Of a stretch of DNA of 5,598 bases, positions 1 through 5,598 are shown one piece after another. The notes under the pieces are model-generated. The model searched no databases. It worked only from the letters and a program-made list of their open reading frames with translations, and was not told where the DNA came from. How positions within the stretch are numbered: position 1 is the first letter of the stretch; the number at the start of each line of letters is the position of its first letter. The position numbers were made by a program, and so were the translations under genes. Source of the stretch: Burkholderiales bacterium (lineage in GTDB: Bacteria > Pseudomonadota > Gammaproteobacteria > Burkholderiales > Burkholderiaceae_D); NCBI GenBank assembly GCA_016197345.1, contig JACPVY010000122.1, positions 1 through 5,598 of the forward strand, in the 5' to 3' direction.

Positions 1-1
1 G

Positions 2-631
2 GTGGCAGTGCTGATCAGCCTCGCAATGGTTGGCATTGATTTGACGGTGCTATCGGTCTTTGGCGGTGCGTTAGGGGTGGGGATAGGCCTAGGCTTACAA
101 AAAATCGCTAGCAATTACGTCTCTGGCTTCGTGATTTTATTGGATCGCAGCTTAAAAATCGGCGATATGATTAGCGTAGATAAATACTATGGCCGAGTGA
201 CACAAATCAATACACGCTATACAGTATTGCAAGGATTGGATGGCATTGAGTCGGTGATTCCGAATGAAATGCTAGTGTCTGGCGTGGTGCAGAATTTTTC
301 CTTATCCGACAATAACTTACGCTTGGGCGTGAATTTAACAGTGGGTTATCGCACCGACATCGAACAACTGTTGCCGGAAATTGAAGCAGTTGTACGTAGC
401 ATAGAGCGCGTCGTGCCATCGCCAGAGCCGCAGGCTATCGTGGTTCGCTTTGGTGACAATGGCATCGATTTGGAAGTGGGCTTTTGGATTAGCGACCCTG
501 AAAATGGGCGTGGTGGCGTGAAATCCAAAGTCAATTTAGCAATTTGGCGTTTATTGCAAGAGCGTGGTGTCGAATTACCGTTTCCGCAGCGCGAAATTCG
601 AATTGTGGAAGGTACGCTTTCTGCGAAATGA
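2..631 (+). CDS. MscS-family mechanosensitive ion channel (3' part only)
   Basis: This is the C-terminal 209 residues of an inner-membrane channel that opens under membrane tension and releases solutes on hypo-osmotic shock. The frame is already open at the left edge, so the GTG at position 2 is not the true start and the N-terminal membrane helices lie outside the window. Visible residues 11-54 are the pore-lining helix and the start of the beta domain: a Gly/Ala-rich run (FGGALGVGIGLGLQKIASN) followed by VSGFVILLDRSLKIGD. Residues 86-89 give the conserved IPNE turn of the beta domain. Residues 107-205 form the cytoplasmic alpha/beta domain, closing with the family signature VELPFPQREIRI (190-201). 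The stop is TGA at 629-631. No obvious hairpin terminator follows. The subfamily (small MscS-like or large MscK/MscM-like) cannot be decided without the N-terminus. The next gene starts 160 bp away and need not be co-transcribed. Confidence 0.93.
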   Translation: MAVLISLAMVGIDLTVLSVFGGALGVGIGLGLQKIASNYVSGFVILLDRSLKIGDMISVDKYYGRVTQINTRYTVLQGLDGIESVIPNEMLVSGVVQNFSLSDNNLRLGVNLTVGYRTDIEQLLPEIEAVVRSIERVVPSPEPQAIVVRFGDNGIDLEVGFWISDPENGRGGVKSKVNLAIWRLLQERGVELPFPQREIRIVEGTLSAK

Positions 632-782
632 CGGGTATTTGGAATATTTTGCGTAGGAAAAAAAAGAGATCATTTTTATTGGCAACACCTGAGTTTGGGG
701 ATGCTTTTCAGGGGTAAAATCTTCAAACGTCTACAAAAAAACTAACCGGGCGAGATTGTTTAGGTTGGTCTTCAATTTATCT

Positions 783-786
783 GGAG
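783..786 (+). promoter_or_regulatory. Shine-Dalgarno that fixes the desaturase start
   Basis: GGAG lies 5 nt before the ATG at 792. The upstream in-frame TTG at 756 has no comparable site, and it would add 12 residues of non-conserved sequence. This supports ATG 792 as the start. Confidence 0.7.
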
Positions 787-791
787 CTGTA

Positions 792-1988
792 ATGATATTA
801 AATGCAATGATAGATTTTTTTAGTAACGGCATTACGGGTGCTAGCGGCTGGCAGGTATTTCTGTTTACGATGATCGTGACGCATATCACGATTGCTAGCG
901 TGACAATTTTCTTGCATCGTCATCAAGCGCACCGCGCCTTGGATTTGCATCCCCTCCCTAGTCATTTTTTCCGCTTTTGGCTGTGGTTGACGACTGGCCA
1001 AGTGACGAAAGAATGGGCCGCGATTCATCGCAAGCATCATGCAAAATGCGAGACCGACGAAGATCCGCATAGCCCGGTCGCAAAAGGTATTAAAAAAGTG
1101 TTTTTTGAGGGCGCCGAATTGTATCGCGCAGAGGCTAAAAATCAAGAAACGCTAGACAAATATGGTCATGGCACGCCAGATGACTGGATTGAAAAAAATC
1201 TGTATTCCAAGTTCAGCTGGCAAGGCGTCGTGTTGATGTTGTTCATCGACATTTTGCTGTTTGGGGCAATTGGCATCACGGTCTGGGCAGTGCAGATGTT
1301 GTGGATCCCGGTAACGGCGGCCGGCATCATCAATGGCATCGGCCACTATTGGGGCTACCGCAATTTTGAGTGTGCAGATGCTTCGACCAATATCGTGCCA
1401 TGGGGCATTTTGATTGGTGGTGAAGAGTTGCATAACAATCATCATACGTTTGGCACCTCGGCGAAATTGTCGTCGAAATGGTTTGAGTTCGATATCGGTT
1501 GGTTATATATCCGCATTTTGGAGACATTGCACCTTGCAAAAGTAAAAAAAGTGGCGCCTGCGCCAAAGTTTTTGCAAGGCAAACAAGTGGCAGATTTGGA
1601 TACATTGCAGGCGGTAATCGCGAATCGCTATGATGTGATGGCGAAATATGCGAAAACTTTGAAGCAGACTTGGCGTGACGAATTGAAGAGCTTGCGTGAA
1701 AGAGGTGAGTTGGAATCAAGCTTTTTGAAATCGGCGCGTAAGTTGCTGCAACGTGAACCAGGTAAATTGGAAGCGCCACAAAAGCAGCAGTTGAGCGAGT
1801 TGTTGGAACATAGCAAGGCGTTGCAAACTATTCATGAAATGCGCCTTGAGTTGGCCGCGATTTGGGAGCGCTCTCATTTCAGTCGCGAGCAATTGCTGCA
1901 GCAATTGCAAGACTGGTGCGCACGGGCTGAAGCGTCTGGCATTCAAGCTTTGCAAGAGTTCTCTTGGCGTTTGCGTAGTTACGCTTGA
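792..1988 (+). CDS. desA: DesA-type membrane fatty acid desaturase (acyl-lipid/acyl-CoA, probably delta-9)
   Basis: A 398-residue integral membrane di-iron enzyme that puts a double bond into fatty acyl chains, adjusting membrane fluidity. All three histidine clusters are present with normal spacing: HRHQAH at residues 42-47, HRKHH at 79-83 and HNNHH at 214-218. The motif GHYWGYRNF (184-192) is also typical. Hydrophobic segments lie at about 21-41 and 144-186. After about residue 255 the protein is no longer membrane-like: a charged, helical tail of about 140 residues follows (Leu/Gln/Glu/Lys rich, coiled-coil-like) and ends in DWCARAEASGIQALQEFSWRLRSYA. As far as I recall this tail is usual in betaproteobacterial homologues, but its role is unknown to me. 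The ATG at 792 is chosen because GGAG sits 5 nt upstream; an in-frame ATG at 807 is a weaker alternative. A TAAAAT at 715-720 is the best -10 candidate upstream, but no good -35 accompanies it. The gene is probably monocistronic, ending at the terminator at 2009-2039. Double-bond position and substrate form are inferred from the family only. Confidence 0.92.
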   Translation: MILNAMIDFFSNGITGASGWQVFLFTMIVTHITIASVTIFLHRHQAHRALDLHPLPSHFFRFWLWLTTGQVTKEWAAIHRKHHAKCETDEDPHSPVAKGIKKVFFEGAELYRAEAKNQETLDKYGHGTPDDWIEKNLYSKFSWQGVVLMLFIDILLFGAIGITVWAVQMLWIPVTAAGIINGIGHYWGYRNFECADASTNIVPWGILIGGEELHNNHHTFGTSAKLSSKWFEFDIGWLYIRILETLHLAKVKKVAPAPKFLQGKQVADLDTLQAVIANRYDVMAKYAKTLKQTWRDELKSLRERGELESSFLKSARKLLQREPGKLEAPQKQQLSELLEHSKALQTIHEMRLELAAIWERSHFSREQLLQQLQDWCARAEASGIQALQEFSWRLRSYA

Positions 1989-2008
1989 TTGATTTGCTTG
2001 TAGCAGAT

Positions 2009-2039
2009 AAAAAAGCAGCGGCTTCGGCCGCTGTTTTTT
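2009..2039 (+). terminator. Intrinsic terminator of the desaturase gene
   Basis: The stem CAGCGGC (2016-2022) pairs with GCCGCTG (2027-2033) around a stable TTCG tetraloop. It is flanked by AAAAAA (2009-2014) and TTTTTT (2034-2039). It begins about 20 bp after the desaturase stop codon, and the A and T tracts could let it work on both strands. Confidence 0.95.
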
Positions 2040-2162
2040 ATTGGGCACGCGATTTTGCGGCAGCATTCAACTATTTTGCTTTAGCCTGCATTAAAAAGAG
2101 TTTGCAAGAAGGAAGGGGGATAAATCGCAGAAATCCCTCCAATTTGAATTCGATAAAAAGCG

Positions 2163-2205
2163 CGCATAAAAAAAGCCACTCGCGATGAGTGGCTTTTTTT
2201 ATGCG
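2163..2205. terminator. Strong bidirectional terminator between convergent desA and rpmBG
   Basis: A perfect 19-bp inverted repeat: CGCATAAAAAAAGCCACTC (2163-2181) pairs with GAGTGGCTTTTTTTATGCG (2187-2205) around a 5-nt loop. The GC core GCCACTC is followed by seven T on either strand. It lies 57 bp past the rpmG stop codon, so it terminates the ribosomal protein operon. It can also stop read-through coming from the desaturase side. Confidence 0.95.
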
Positions 2206-2262
2206 AATCCGATAACCATCCCCTACATTACTTCAGCGCAGGGGAAAGAAACTATGATGCAA

Positions 2263-2430
2263 TTACTTGATCTTGGTTTCTTTATAGGCCACATGCTTAC
2301 GCGCTTTGGGATCGAATTTCATGATCTCCATTTTGCCTGGCATGGTGCGTTTGTTTTTGGTAGTCGTGTAGAAATGACCCGTGCCTGCAGTCGATTCCAA
2401 CTTGATTTTGTCGCGGCCTGTTTTAGCCAT
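2263..2430 (-). CDS. rpmG: Large ribosomal subunit protein bL33
   Basis: A 55-residue basic protein of the 50S subunit. The translation begins [18 protein letters not shown], continues through [10 protein letters not shown] and ends VAYKETKIK, the full-length bL33 pattern. It has no cysteine at all, so it is the zinc-free form without the CxxC pairs, and no zinc-dependent paralogue switching is implied. The start ATG (2430-2428) has AGAGGA 6 nt upstream (2437-2442); the stop is TAA (2265-2263). It is the second gene of an rpmB-rpmG operon, 23 bp downstream of rpmB, and is followed by the strong hairpin at 2163-2205. Confidence 0.97.
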   Translation of the reverse strand: MAKTGRDKIKLESTAGTGHFYTTTKNKRTMPGKMEIMKFDPKARKHVAYKETKIK

Positions 2431-2453
2431 AATAATTCCTCTTTATTTGCTAA

Positions 2454-2690
2454 TTAGACTTTTTCGCCGCGGGCGCGCAGATCAACCAAAACGGCATCAA
2501 TGCCGATTTTATCAATCACACGCAAACCAGCGTTCGAGATGCGCAGCGAGACCCAACGGTTTTCAGATTCAACAAAAATACGGCGATTTTGCAGGTTAGG
2601 CAAAAAACGACGTTTCGTTTTGTTATTTGCATGGGAAACATTGTTGCCGACCATCGGCTTTTTCCCGGTAACTTGGCAGACACGTGCCAT
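2454..2690 (-). CDS. rpmB: Large ribosomal subunit protein bL28
   Basis: A 78-residue 50S subunit protein. It starts [20 protein letters not shown], continues with the hallmark [15 protein letters not shown] (residues 20-34) and [14 protein letters not shown], and ends [12 protein letters not shown], the normal full length. The frame is open further upstream, but the ATG at 2690 is chosen because AAGGAG lies 7 nt before it (2698-2703), the protein then starts exactly like its family, and an upstream start would lie before the predicted transcription start. The single cysteine (C5) is normal for proteobacterial bL28. It has its own strong promoter (2731-2759) and is followed after 23 bp by rpmG. 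Confidence 0.98.
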   Translation of the reverse strand: MARVCQVTGKKPMVGNNVSHANNKTKRRFLPNLQNRRIFVESENRWVSLRISNAGLRVIDKIGIDAVLVDLRARGEKV

Positions 2691-2730
2691 ATCACTACTC
2701 CTTAAAGGTTTCCAACATCGGAAAAACGAG

Positions 2731-2759
2731 AGTATATAGAAAAAAGCCCAGAATTTCAA
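2731..2759 (-). promoter_or_regulatory. Sigma-70 promoter of rpmB-rpmG
   Basis: Read on the minus strand: -35 TTGAAA (2759-2754), a 17-bp spacer, and -10 TATACT (2736-2731). Both boxes match consensus at 5 of 6 positions and the spacing is ideal. Transcription should start near 2724, giving a leader of about 34 nt that holds the AAGGAG site. Just upstream, about 2763-2805 is very A/T-rich with T and A runs, resembling an UP element of a highly expressed ribosomal protein promoter. The UP element is inference. Confidence 0.85.
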
Positions 2760-2872
2760 CGACTTATGAAAAAAAATTGTGTCATGAAATATTTTTGAAA
2801 TTTAACAATTGGAGCAACACTTTTCTTGATGATTGCAATATGGATATCTTTCCATAGAGCTACGTACTTTCA

Positions 2873-2909
2873 CCAATTGGCAGGCCGCAGAGGCGCTGCC
2901 TACAATTGG
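2873..2909. repeat. Imperfect inverted repeat over the radC stop codon
   Basis: CCAATT (2873-2878) pairs with AATTGG (2904-2909) and GGCAG (2879-2883) with CTGCC (2896-2900). TAC (2901-2903) is a bulge, and a further GCC/GGC pair (2884-2886 with 2892-2894) sits inside. The structure spans the radC stop codon at 2902-2900. On the radC strand no T-run follows, so it is not a standard intrinsic terminator. It may mark the 3' end of the radC transcript or protect it. Confidence 0.5.
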
Positions 2910-3574
2910 CCGTGTTCTGCAAATGAGTGAGTACTTTGTCGGCTGACGACGATATGATCAACAACAATGACATCGATCAGATCTAGCGCTGATTTCAGCA
3001 GGCGGGTGATGCTAAAGTCAGACTCGCTCGGTTCGGCAGAGCCGCAAGGATGGTTGTGGGCAAAGATAATTGCCGCCGCATTGTGATCGAGCGCCGCTCT
3101 CACAACTTCGCGGGGATAGACGTTGGCGTGGCGTAGCGTGCCTGAAAATAGCTGTTTGCTACAAATTAAGCGATGCTGGGTGTCGAGAAAGAGGCAAACA
3201 AAGACTTCAGCGGATTGTTGGGCTAGTTCGAGTTGCAAATATTGTTTGACGATATGCGGTGAGTTGAGCATAACGCCTTCACTGAGATCATTTAGCAAAG
3301 CGCGGCGTGAAAGTTCAAAGGCCGCTTGCAACTGTGCATACTTGGCTGGACCCATGCCGTGTAGCTTGGAAAAGCGTTCGAAATTAGAAGCAAATAGCTG
3401 GGCGACCGAGCCGTAGTGTTGTATTAATTCACGACCAAGTTCAATCGCATTTTTGCCCGGCAAACCAGTGCGTAAGAAAATTGCCAGAAGTTCTGGATCA
3501 GACAAAGTTTGCGCACCGTTTTTGATCAAGCGCTCGCGTGGTCGCTGATCTTCAGGCCAGTCTTGAATTGACAT
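2900..3574 (-). CDS. radC: RadC-family JAB/MPN domain protein
   Basis: A 224-residue protein, the usual RadC length. The N-terminal region (residues 1-95) holds the RadC start SIQDWPEDQRPRERLIKNG and a helix-hairpin-helix-like segment (LHGMGPAKYAQLQ, 71-83). The C-terminal region (about 105-224) is a JAB/MPN metalloprotease-like domain with an intact JAMM motif: H173-x-H175-x7-S183-x2-D186, plus the upstream acidic residue E123 in SAEVFVCLFLD. These would hold one zinc ion. The name comes from an old E. coli radiation-sensitivity assignment later traced to recG, so the biochemical role is unsettled; links to DNA damage and natural transformation are debated. The ATG at 3574 has GGAGG 4 nt upstream (3583-3579). 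The longer frame back to 3646 is rejected because that ATG lies inside the LexA box and upstream of the predicted transcript start. rpmB-rpmG lie downstream on the same strand but have their own promoter. Confidence 0.97.
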   Translation of the reverse strand: MSIQDWPEDQRPRERLIKNGAQTLSDPELLAIFLRTGLPGKNAIELGRELIQHYGSVAQLFASNFERFSKLHGMGPAKYAQLQAAFELSRRALLNDLSEGVMLNSPHIVKQYLQLELAQQSAEVFVCLFLDTQHRLICSKQLFSGTLRHANVYPREVVRAALDHNAAAIIFAHNHPCGSAEPSESDFSITRLLKSALDLIDVIVVDHIVVSRQSTHSFAEHGQL

Positions 3575-3578
3575 AGTG

Positions 3579-3583
3579 CCTCC
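3579..3583 (-). promoter_or_regulatory. Shine-Dalgarno that fixes the radC start
   Basis: GGAGG on the minus strand lies 4 nt before the ATG at 3574. It selects the 224-residue product over a form 24 residues longer. Confidence 0.75.
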
Positions 3584-3633
3584 GTGGTCAGTTGTATGGA
3601 ACAACGCAAATGAAGGGCTGCAGAATTGCCTTA

Positions 3634-3662
3634 ACTGTACATGCATACAGTGCTATTGACAA
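3634..3662 (-). promoter_or_regulatory. Predicted radC promoter
   Basis: On the minus strand: -35 TTGTCA (3662-3657, 5 of 6 to consensus), a 17-bp spacer, and -10 TACAGT (3639-3634, 4 of 6). The predicted start is near 3627, giving a leader of about 53 nt before radC. The -10 hexamer overlaps the LexA box at 3635-3650, the usual geometry for repression. Confidence 0.6.
3635..3650. promoter_or_regulatory. LexA (SOS) box at the radC promoter
   Basis: CTGT (3635-3638), ACATGCAT (3639-3646), ACAG (3647-3650): a perfect CTGT-N8-ACAG dyad, the operator recognised by LexA of Gamma- and Betaproteobacteria. The 20-bp context agrees with the E. coli consensus TACTGTATATATATACAGTA at 15 positions. It covers the predicted radC -10 and the start of the spacer, so bound LexA would block RNA polymerase. 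It lies about 165 bp from fkpB, so control of that side is less likely. LexA itself is not in the window. Confidence 0.75.
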
Positions 3663-3755
3663 TAGCGATGCAAAGAAAATGTGTGCGCCAGTGCATTCGG
3701 TTTTTCCGGACCGTGCGATGGCAGGGGGAAGCGGCAAACTGAGGGGGATAGATAG

Positions 3756-3784
3756 CGTTCATGCACTCCGAGCTAGCTTACAAT
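3756..3784 (+). promoter_or_regulatory. Candidate promoter for fkpB-ispH
   Basis: TACAAT at 3779-3784 matches the sigma-70 -10 consensus at 5 of 6 positions. A start near 3791 would leave a leader of about 23 nt. The -35 region at 17-bp spacing (3756-3761, CGTTCA) is poor. A perfect TTGACA at 3656-3661 has no usable -10 at normal spacing. The assignment is therefore tentative. Confidence 0.35.
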
Positions 3785-3813
3785 ACGGGCTAGATTAATT
3801 TTTCAAAGATTGT

Positions 3814-4281
3814 ATGCACAATTTATCTGTTGAGGCCACCGCGCCCCTTGTTTCTAGTCAAGCTTATCTGACTTTGCATTATCGATTGGTGGGCAGTGAT
3901 GGTGCCGATATCGTCAGTACCTTTGGCAGTAATCCAGCAACCTTGCTATTAGGGCAAGGCCAACTCGCAGCGCCGCTAGAAGCCTGCTTGATCGGTCTGC
4001 CAGAGGGCTGTGAAAAAAGCTTTACATTGACACCTGAACAAGCCTTTGGCGTGCGCAACGAAGAGCTCGTAAGACGCATCTCGAAGGCCACTTTGGCGGA
4101 AAATTCCGCACCAGATGCGCAATATCAACAGGGCGACTTGGTCGATTTTGCAGCGCCAGGCGGTGGTCGTTTTGCTGGTGTCTTGTTGCAAATGGATGAC
4201 GATGGTGCACTGTTTGATTTTAATCACCCATTGGCAGGGCAAACCTTGCGCTTTGATGTGAAAATCATTGGAATTCTTTAA
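3814..4281 (+). CDS. fkpB: FKBP-type peptidyl-prolyl cis-trans isomerase, SlpA/FkpB family
   Basis: A 155-residue cytoplasmic protein of the SlyD/SlpA branch of FKBPs, which isomerise Xaa-Pro bonds and act as folding helpers. The N-terminal half gives the FKBP strand LTLHYRLVGSDGADIVSTFG (residues 19-38), then LLLGQGQLAAPLEACLIGLPEG (45-65) and FTLTPEQAFG (70-79). An inserted flap of about 50 residues follows. The domain returns with LFDFNHPLAGQTLRFDVKIIGI (133-154), the diagnostic closing motif of this branch. Length is close to the roughly 150 residues of E. coli SlpA. There is no histidine-rich tail, so it is not SlyD. The ATG at 3814 is the only reasonable start, yet no convincing Shine-Dalgarno precedes it. 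ispH begins 15 bp after the stop, the usual pairing in Proteobacteria. The functional reason for that pairing is not established by the sequence. Confidence 0.92.
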   Translation: MHNLSVEATAPLVSSQAYLTLHYRLVGSDGADIVSTFGSNPATLLLGQGQLAAPLEACLIGLPEGCEKSFTLTPEQAFGVRNEELVRRISKATLAENSAPDAQYQQGDLVDFAAPGGGRFAGVLLQMDDDGALFDFNHPLAGQTLRFDVKIIGIL

Positions 4282-4296
4282 GACGAGGCTGCCAAC

Positions 4297-5220
4297 ATGG
4301 AAAAAGAAATTTTAGCTGGTGTCGATCGCGCAATTGAAATCGTTGAACGAGCACTACAACAATTTGGTGCGCCCATTTATGTGCGGCATGAAATTGTGCA
4401 TAACGCCTATGTAGTGGATGACTTGCGCAAAAAAGGCGCGATCTTTATTGAAGAATTGGCAGATGTACCAGCTGGCAACACCGTCGTTTTTTCTGCACAT
4501 GGTGTGTCCCAAACGGTGCGTCAAGAAGCGGCAGCGCGTGGCTTATCAGTGTTCGATGCAACCTGTCCCTTGGTGACGAAGGTACATGTCGAAGTAGCGA
4601 AAATGCAGCGTGAAGGCCGTGAAATCATTATGATCGGCCACCACGGACATCCCGAGGTGGAAGGTACGATGGGACAGACCGATCATGGCATGTATTTAGT
4701 CGAAACGGTAGCGGACGTTGAAACCTTGCAAGTGCGTGATGCTGAGATGTTGGCCTATGTCTCGCAAACCACATTATCGGTGGACGATACGATTGAAATC
4801 ATTGCGGCGCTGAAAAAACGCTTCCCCAAAATCATCGAGCCGAAGAAAGGTGATATTTGCTACGCCACCACGAATCGGCAAGAGGCTGTCAAATTTATGG
4901 CGCCGCAAGTAGATGTTGTGATCGTCGTTGGTAGTCCAAATAGTTCGAATTCGAATCGCTTGCGCGAAGTCGCCGCGAAAAAAGGTGTGCCAGCCTATAT
5001 GGTTGATAACGCGGTGCAAATTGATCCGGCATGGCTACAAGACAGCACGCGCATTGGCGTGACGGCGGGTGCTTCAGCACCAGAAGTATTGGTTCAAGCG
5101 GTGATCGATCGCTTAAAAGAGTGTGGCGCGAAAAGTGTGCGTAGCCTTGATGGCGTGGAAGAGCATGTCACTTTTCCTCTGCCTAAAGGGTTAGAGCCAC
5201 TCGCTAGCAGTAAAAAATAG
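4297..5220 (+). CDS. ispH: 4-hydroxy-3-methylbut-2-enyl diphosphate reductase (IspH/LytB) lacking the first cluster cysteine
   Basis: IspH performs the last step of the MEP isoprenoid pathway, reducing HMBPP to IPP and DMAPP with a [4Fe-4S] cluster. Family motifs are RHEIVHN (residues 30-36), FSAHGVS (65-71), [11 protein letters not shown] (87-97), [11 protein letters not shown] (117-127), QTTLSVDDT (157-165), ICYATTNRQ (187-195), NSSNSNRL (215-222) and TAGASAPE (256-263). By comparison with E. coli IspH, C90 and C188 match Cys96 and Cys197. H35, H68, H118, E120, T158, S216, N218 and S260 match the substrate pocket. However, the N-terminus reads [13 protein letters not shown] where relatives read ILLANPRGFCAGVDRAI: 8 residues are missing in frame at about 4314/4315, including the Cys12 ligand. 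The rest is full length (307 residues; about 315 if restored). GAGG at 4285-4288 lies 8 nt before the ATG, and the in-frame codons upstream run straight into the fkpB stop, so no earlier start recovers the cysteine. It is probably co-transcribed with fkpB. Family assignment is sure; activity is doubtful. Confidence 0.95.
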   Translation: MEKEILAGVDRAIEIVERALQQFGAPIYVRHEIVHNAYVVDDLRKKGAIFIEELADVPAGNTVVFSAHGVSQTVRQEAAARGLSVFDATCPLVTKVHVEVAKMQREGREIIMIGHHGHPEVEGTMGQTDHGMYLVETVADVETLQVRDAEMLAYVSQTTLSVDDTIEIIAALKKRFPKIIEPKKGDICYATTNRQEAVKFMAPQVDVVIVVGSPNSSNSNRLREVAAKKGVPAYMVDNAVQIDPAWLQDSTRIGVTAGASAPEVLVQAVIDRLKECGAKSVRSLDGVEEHVTFPLPKGLEPLASSKK

Positions 5221-5598
5221 TCCGTTATCAACATGTTGTGGAAAATAGCGAGGCTGCTGCCATTTTTGTGGTTTGAGTTGAGCTATATTCCAACGCAAGG
5301 CACAGTACGCTAATTTTATTTGACTCCGATGCTCAAGAGTAGGATAAAGAGAAGGCAGCCTGACTGTTGAGAACTGTGCCAATTGCGGTGTTGAATAATT
5401 ATTGCTATTGAGAAATTTTAATATCAAGCGGAAGTGATTCACTTGATGCAGGTAATGCAAATAAATGAGGCTAGAAAAGAACACTGGATTCATTTAGTAG
5501 CATGCCTTAAAAGAAACTGTACTAACAATCGCGTGGTTGCATGTGACCACACAAGCGGTGCAGTACAACCCGGCAGGGGCATCGTTTCCTGTCGATTT
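5221..5598. other. Downstream region without an identified gene
   Basis: An AT-richer stretch after ispH. It contains a short palindrome CAACATGTTG near 5229-5238, no clear terminator with a T-run, and a 13-bp dyad AAGTGATTCACTT (5432-5444). A frame is open from ATG 5446 to the right edge (51 codons, cysteine-rich, running out of the window), but it has no recognisable family match. A 100-codon frame on the minus strand (5493-5191) overlaps the ispH 3' end, lacks a ribosome binding site and resembles no protein I know. Neither is called as a gene. Confidence 0.5.

Noticed and set aside
680..700. Sigma-54-like TGGCA...TTTGG upstream of desA
   Set aside because: The GG and GC dinucleotides are not at the required -24/-12 spacing.
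756..791. TTG-initiated 12-residue extension of the desaturase
   Set aside because: No ribosome binding site before TTG 756, while ATG 792 has GGAG 5 nt upstream and gives a family-like start.
1985..2188. 67-residue plus-strand frame between desA and rpmG
   Set aside because: It reads through both arms of the desA terminator and into the second hairpin; composition is not protein-like.
2185..2739. Plus-strand frames over the rpmB-rpmG operon
   Set aside because: They are antisense to clear bL28 and bL33 genes and have no family resemblance.
3575..3646. 24-residue N-terminal extension of RadC from ATG 3646
   Set aside because: The codon lies within the LexA box and upstream of the predicted transcription start; ATG 3574 has GGAGG and begins like other RadC proteins.
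3656..3684. TTGACA as a plus-strand -35 for fkpB
   Set aside because: At 16-18 bp spacing there is no -10-like hexamer; the same bases serve better as the radC -35 on the other strand.
5191..5493. 100-residue minus-strand frame downstream of ispH
   Set aside because: No Shine-Dalgarno, overlaps the ispH 3' end, and no recognisable motif; most likely a chance open frame in AT-rich DNA.

Overview
The window looks like a stretch of betaproteobacterial chromosome of moderate GC. The main clue is the gene block FKBP-type isomerase (fkpB/slpA) - ispH on one strand, with radC, rpmB (L28) and rpmG (L33) on the other. This is a familiar order in Betaproteobacteria, and the L28 and L33 sequences are strongly betaproteobacterial in character. 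The genus cannot be named from what is visible. There is no tRNA, rRNA, CRISPR array, insertion sequence or phage gene.

Layout, left to right. Positions 1-631 hold the 3' part of a MscS-family mechanosensitive channel gene on the plus strand. Positions 792-1988 hold a plus-strand DesA-type membrane fatty acid desaturase with a long helical C-terminal tail. Its end is marked by a classic TTCG-loop terminator (2009-2039). A second, very strong hairpin (2163-2205, 19-bp perfect stem, T-run on both strands) separates it from the convergent ribosomal protein operon. On the minus strand lie rpmG (2263-2430), rpmB (2454-2690) with a near-consensus sigma-70 promoter at 2731-2759, and radC (2900-3574). 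A 239-bp divergent spacer follows. It contains a radC promoter whose -10 element overlaps a perfect CTGT-N8-ACAG LexA (SOS) box. To the right, on the plus strand, come the FKBP-type isomerase (3814-4281) and, 15 bp downstream and probably co-transcribed, ispH (4297-5220). The last 378 bp hold no confidently identified gene.

Two points stand out. First, the ispH reading frame lacks the N-terminal motif LANPRGFC. It reads [13 protein letters not shown] where the family reads ILLANPRGFCAGVDRAI. This in-frame loss of 8 residues removes the first of the three cysteines that hold the Fe-S cluster, while every other recognisable active-site residue is kept. That should cripple an enzyme that is normally essential, so it is either a real and puzzling variant, a mutant allele, or an assembly or sequence artefact. 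Second, radC appears to carry a LexA operator directly on its promoter, suggesting SOS control of a gene whose role in DNA repair is still debated. No wholly new multi-gene system was found; most of the window is ordinary core genome.
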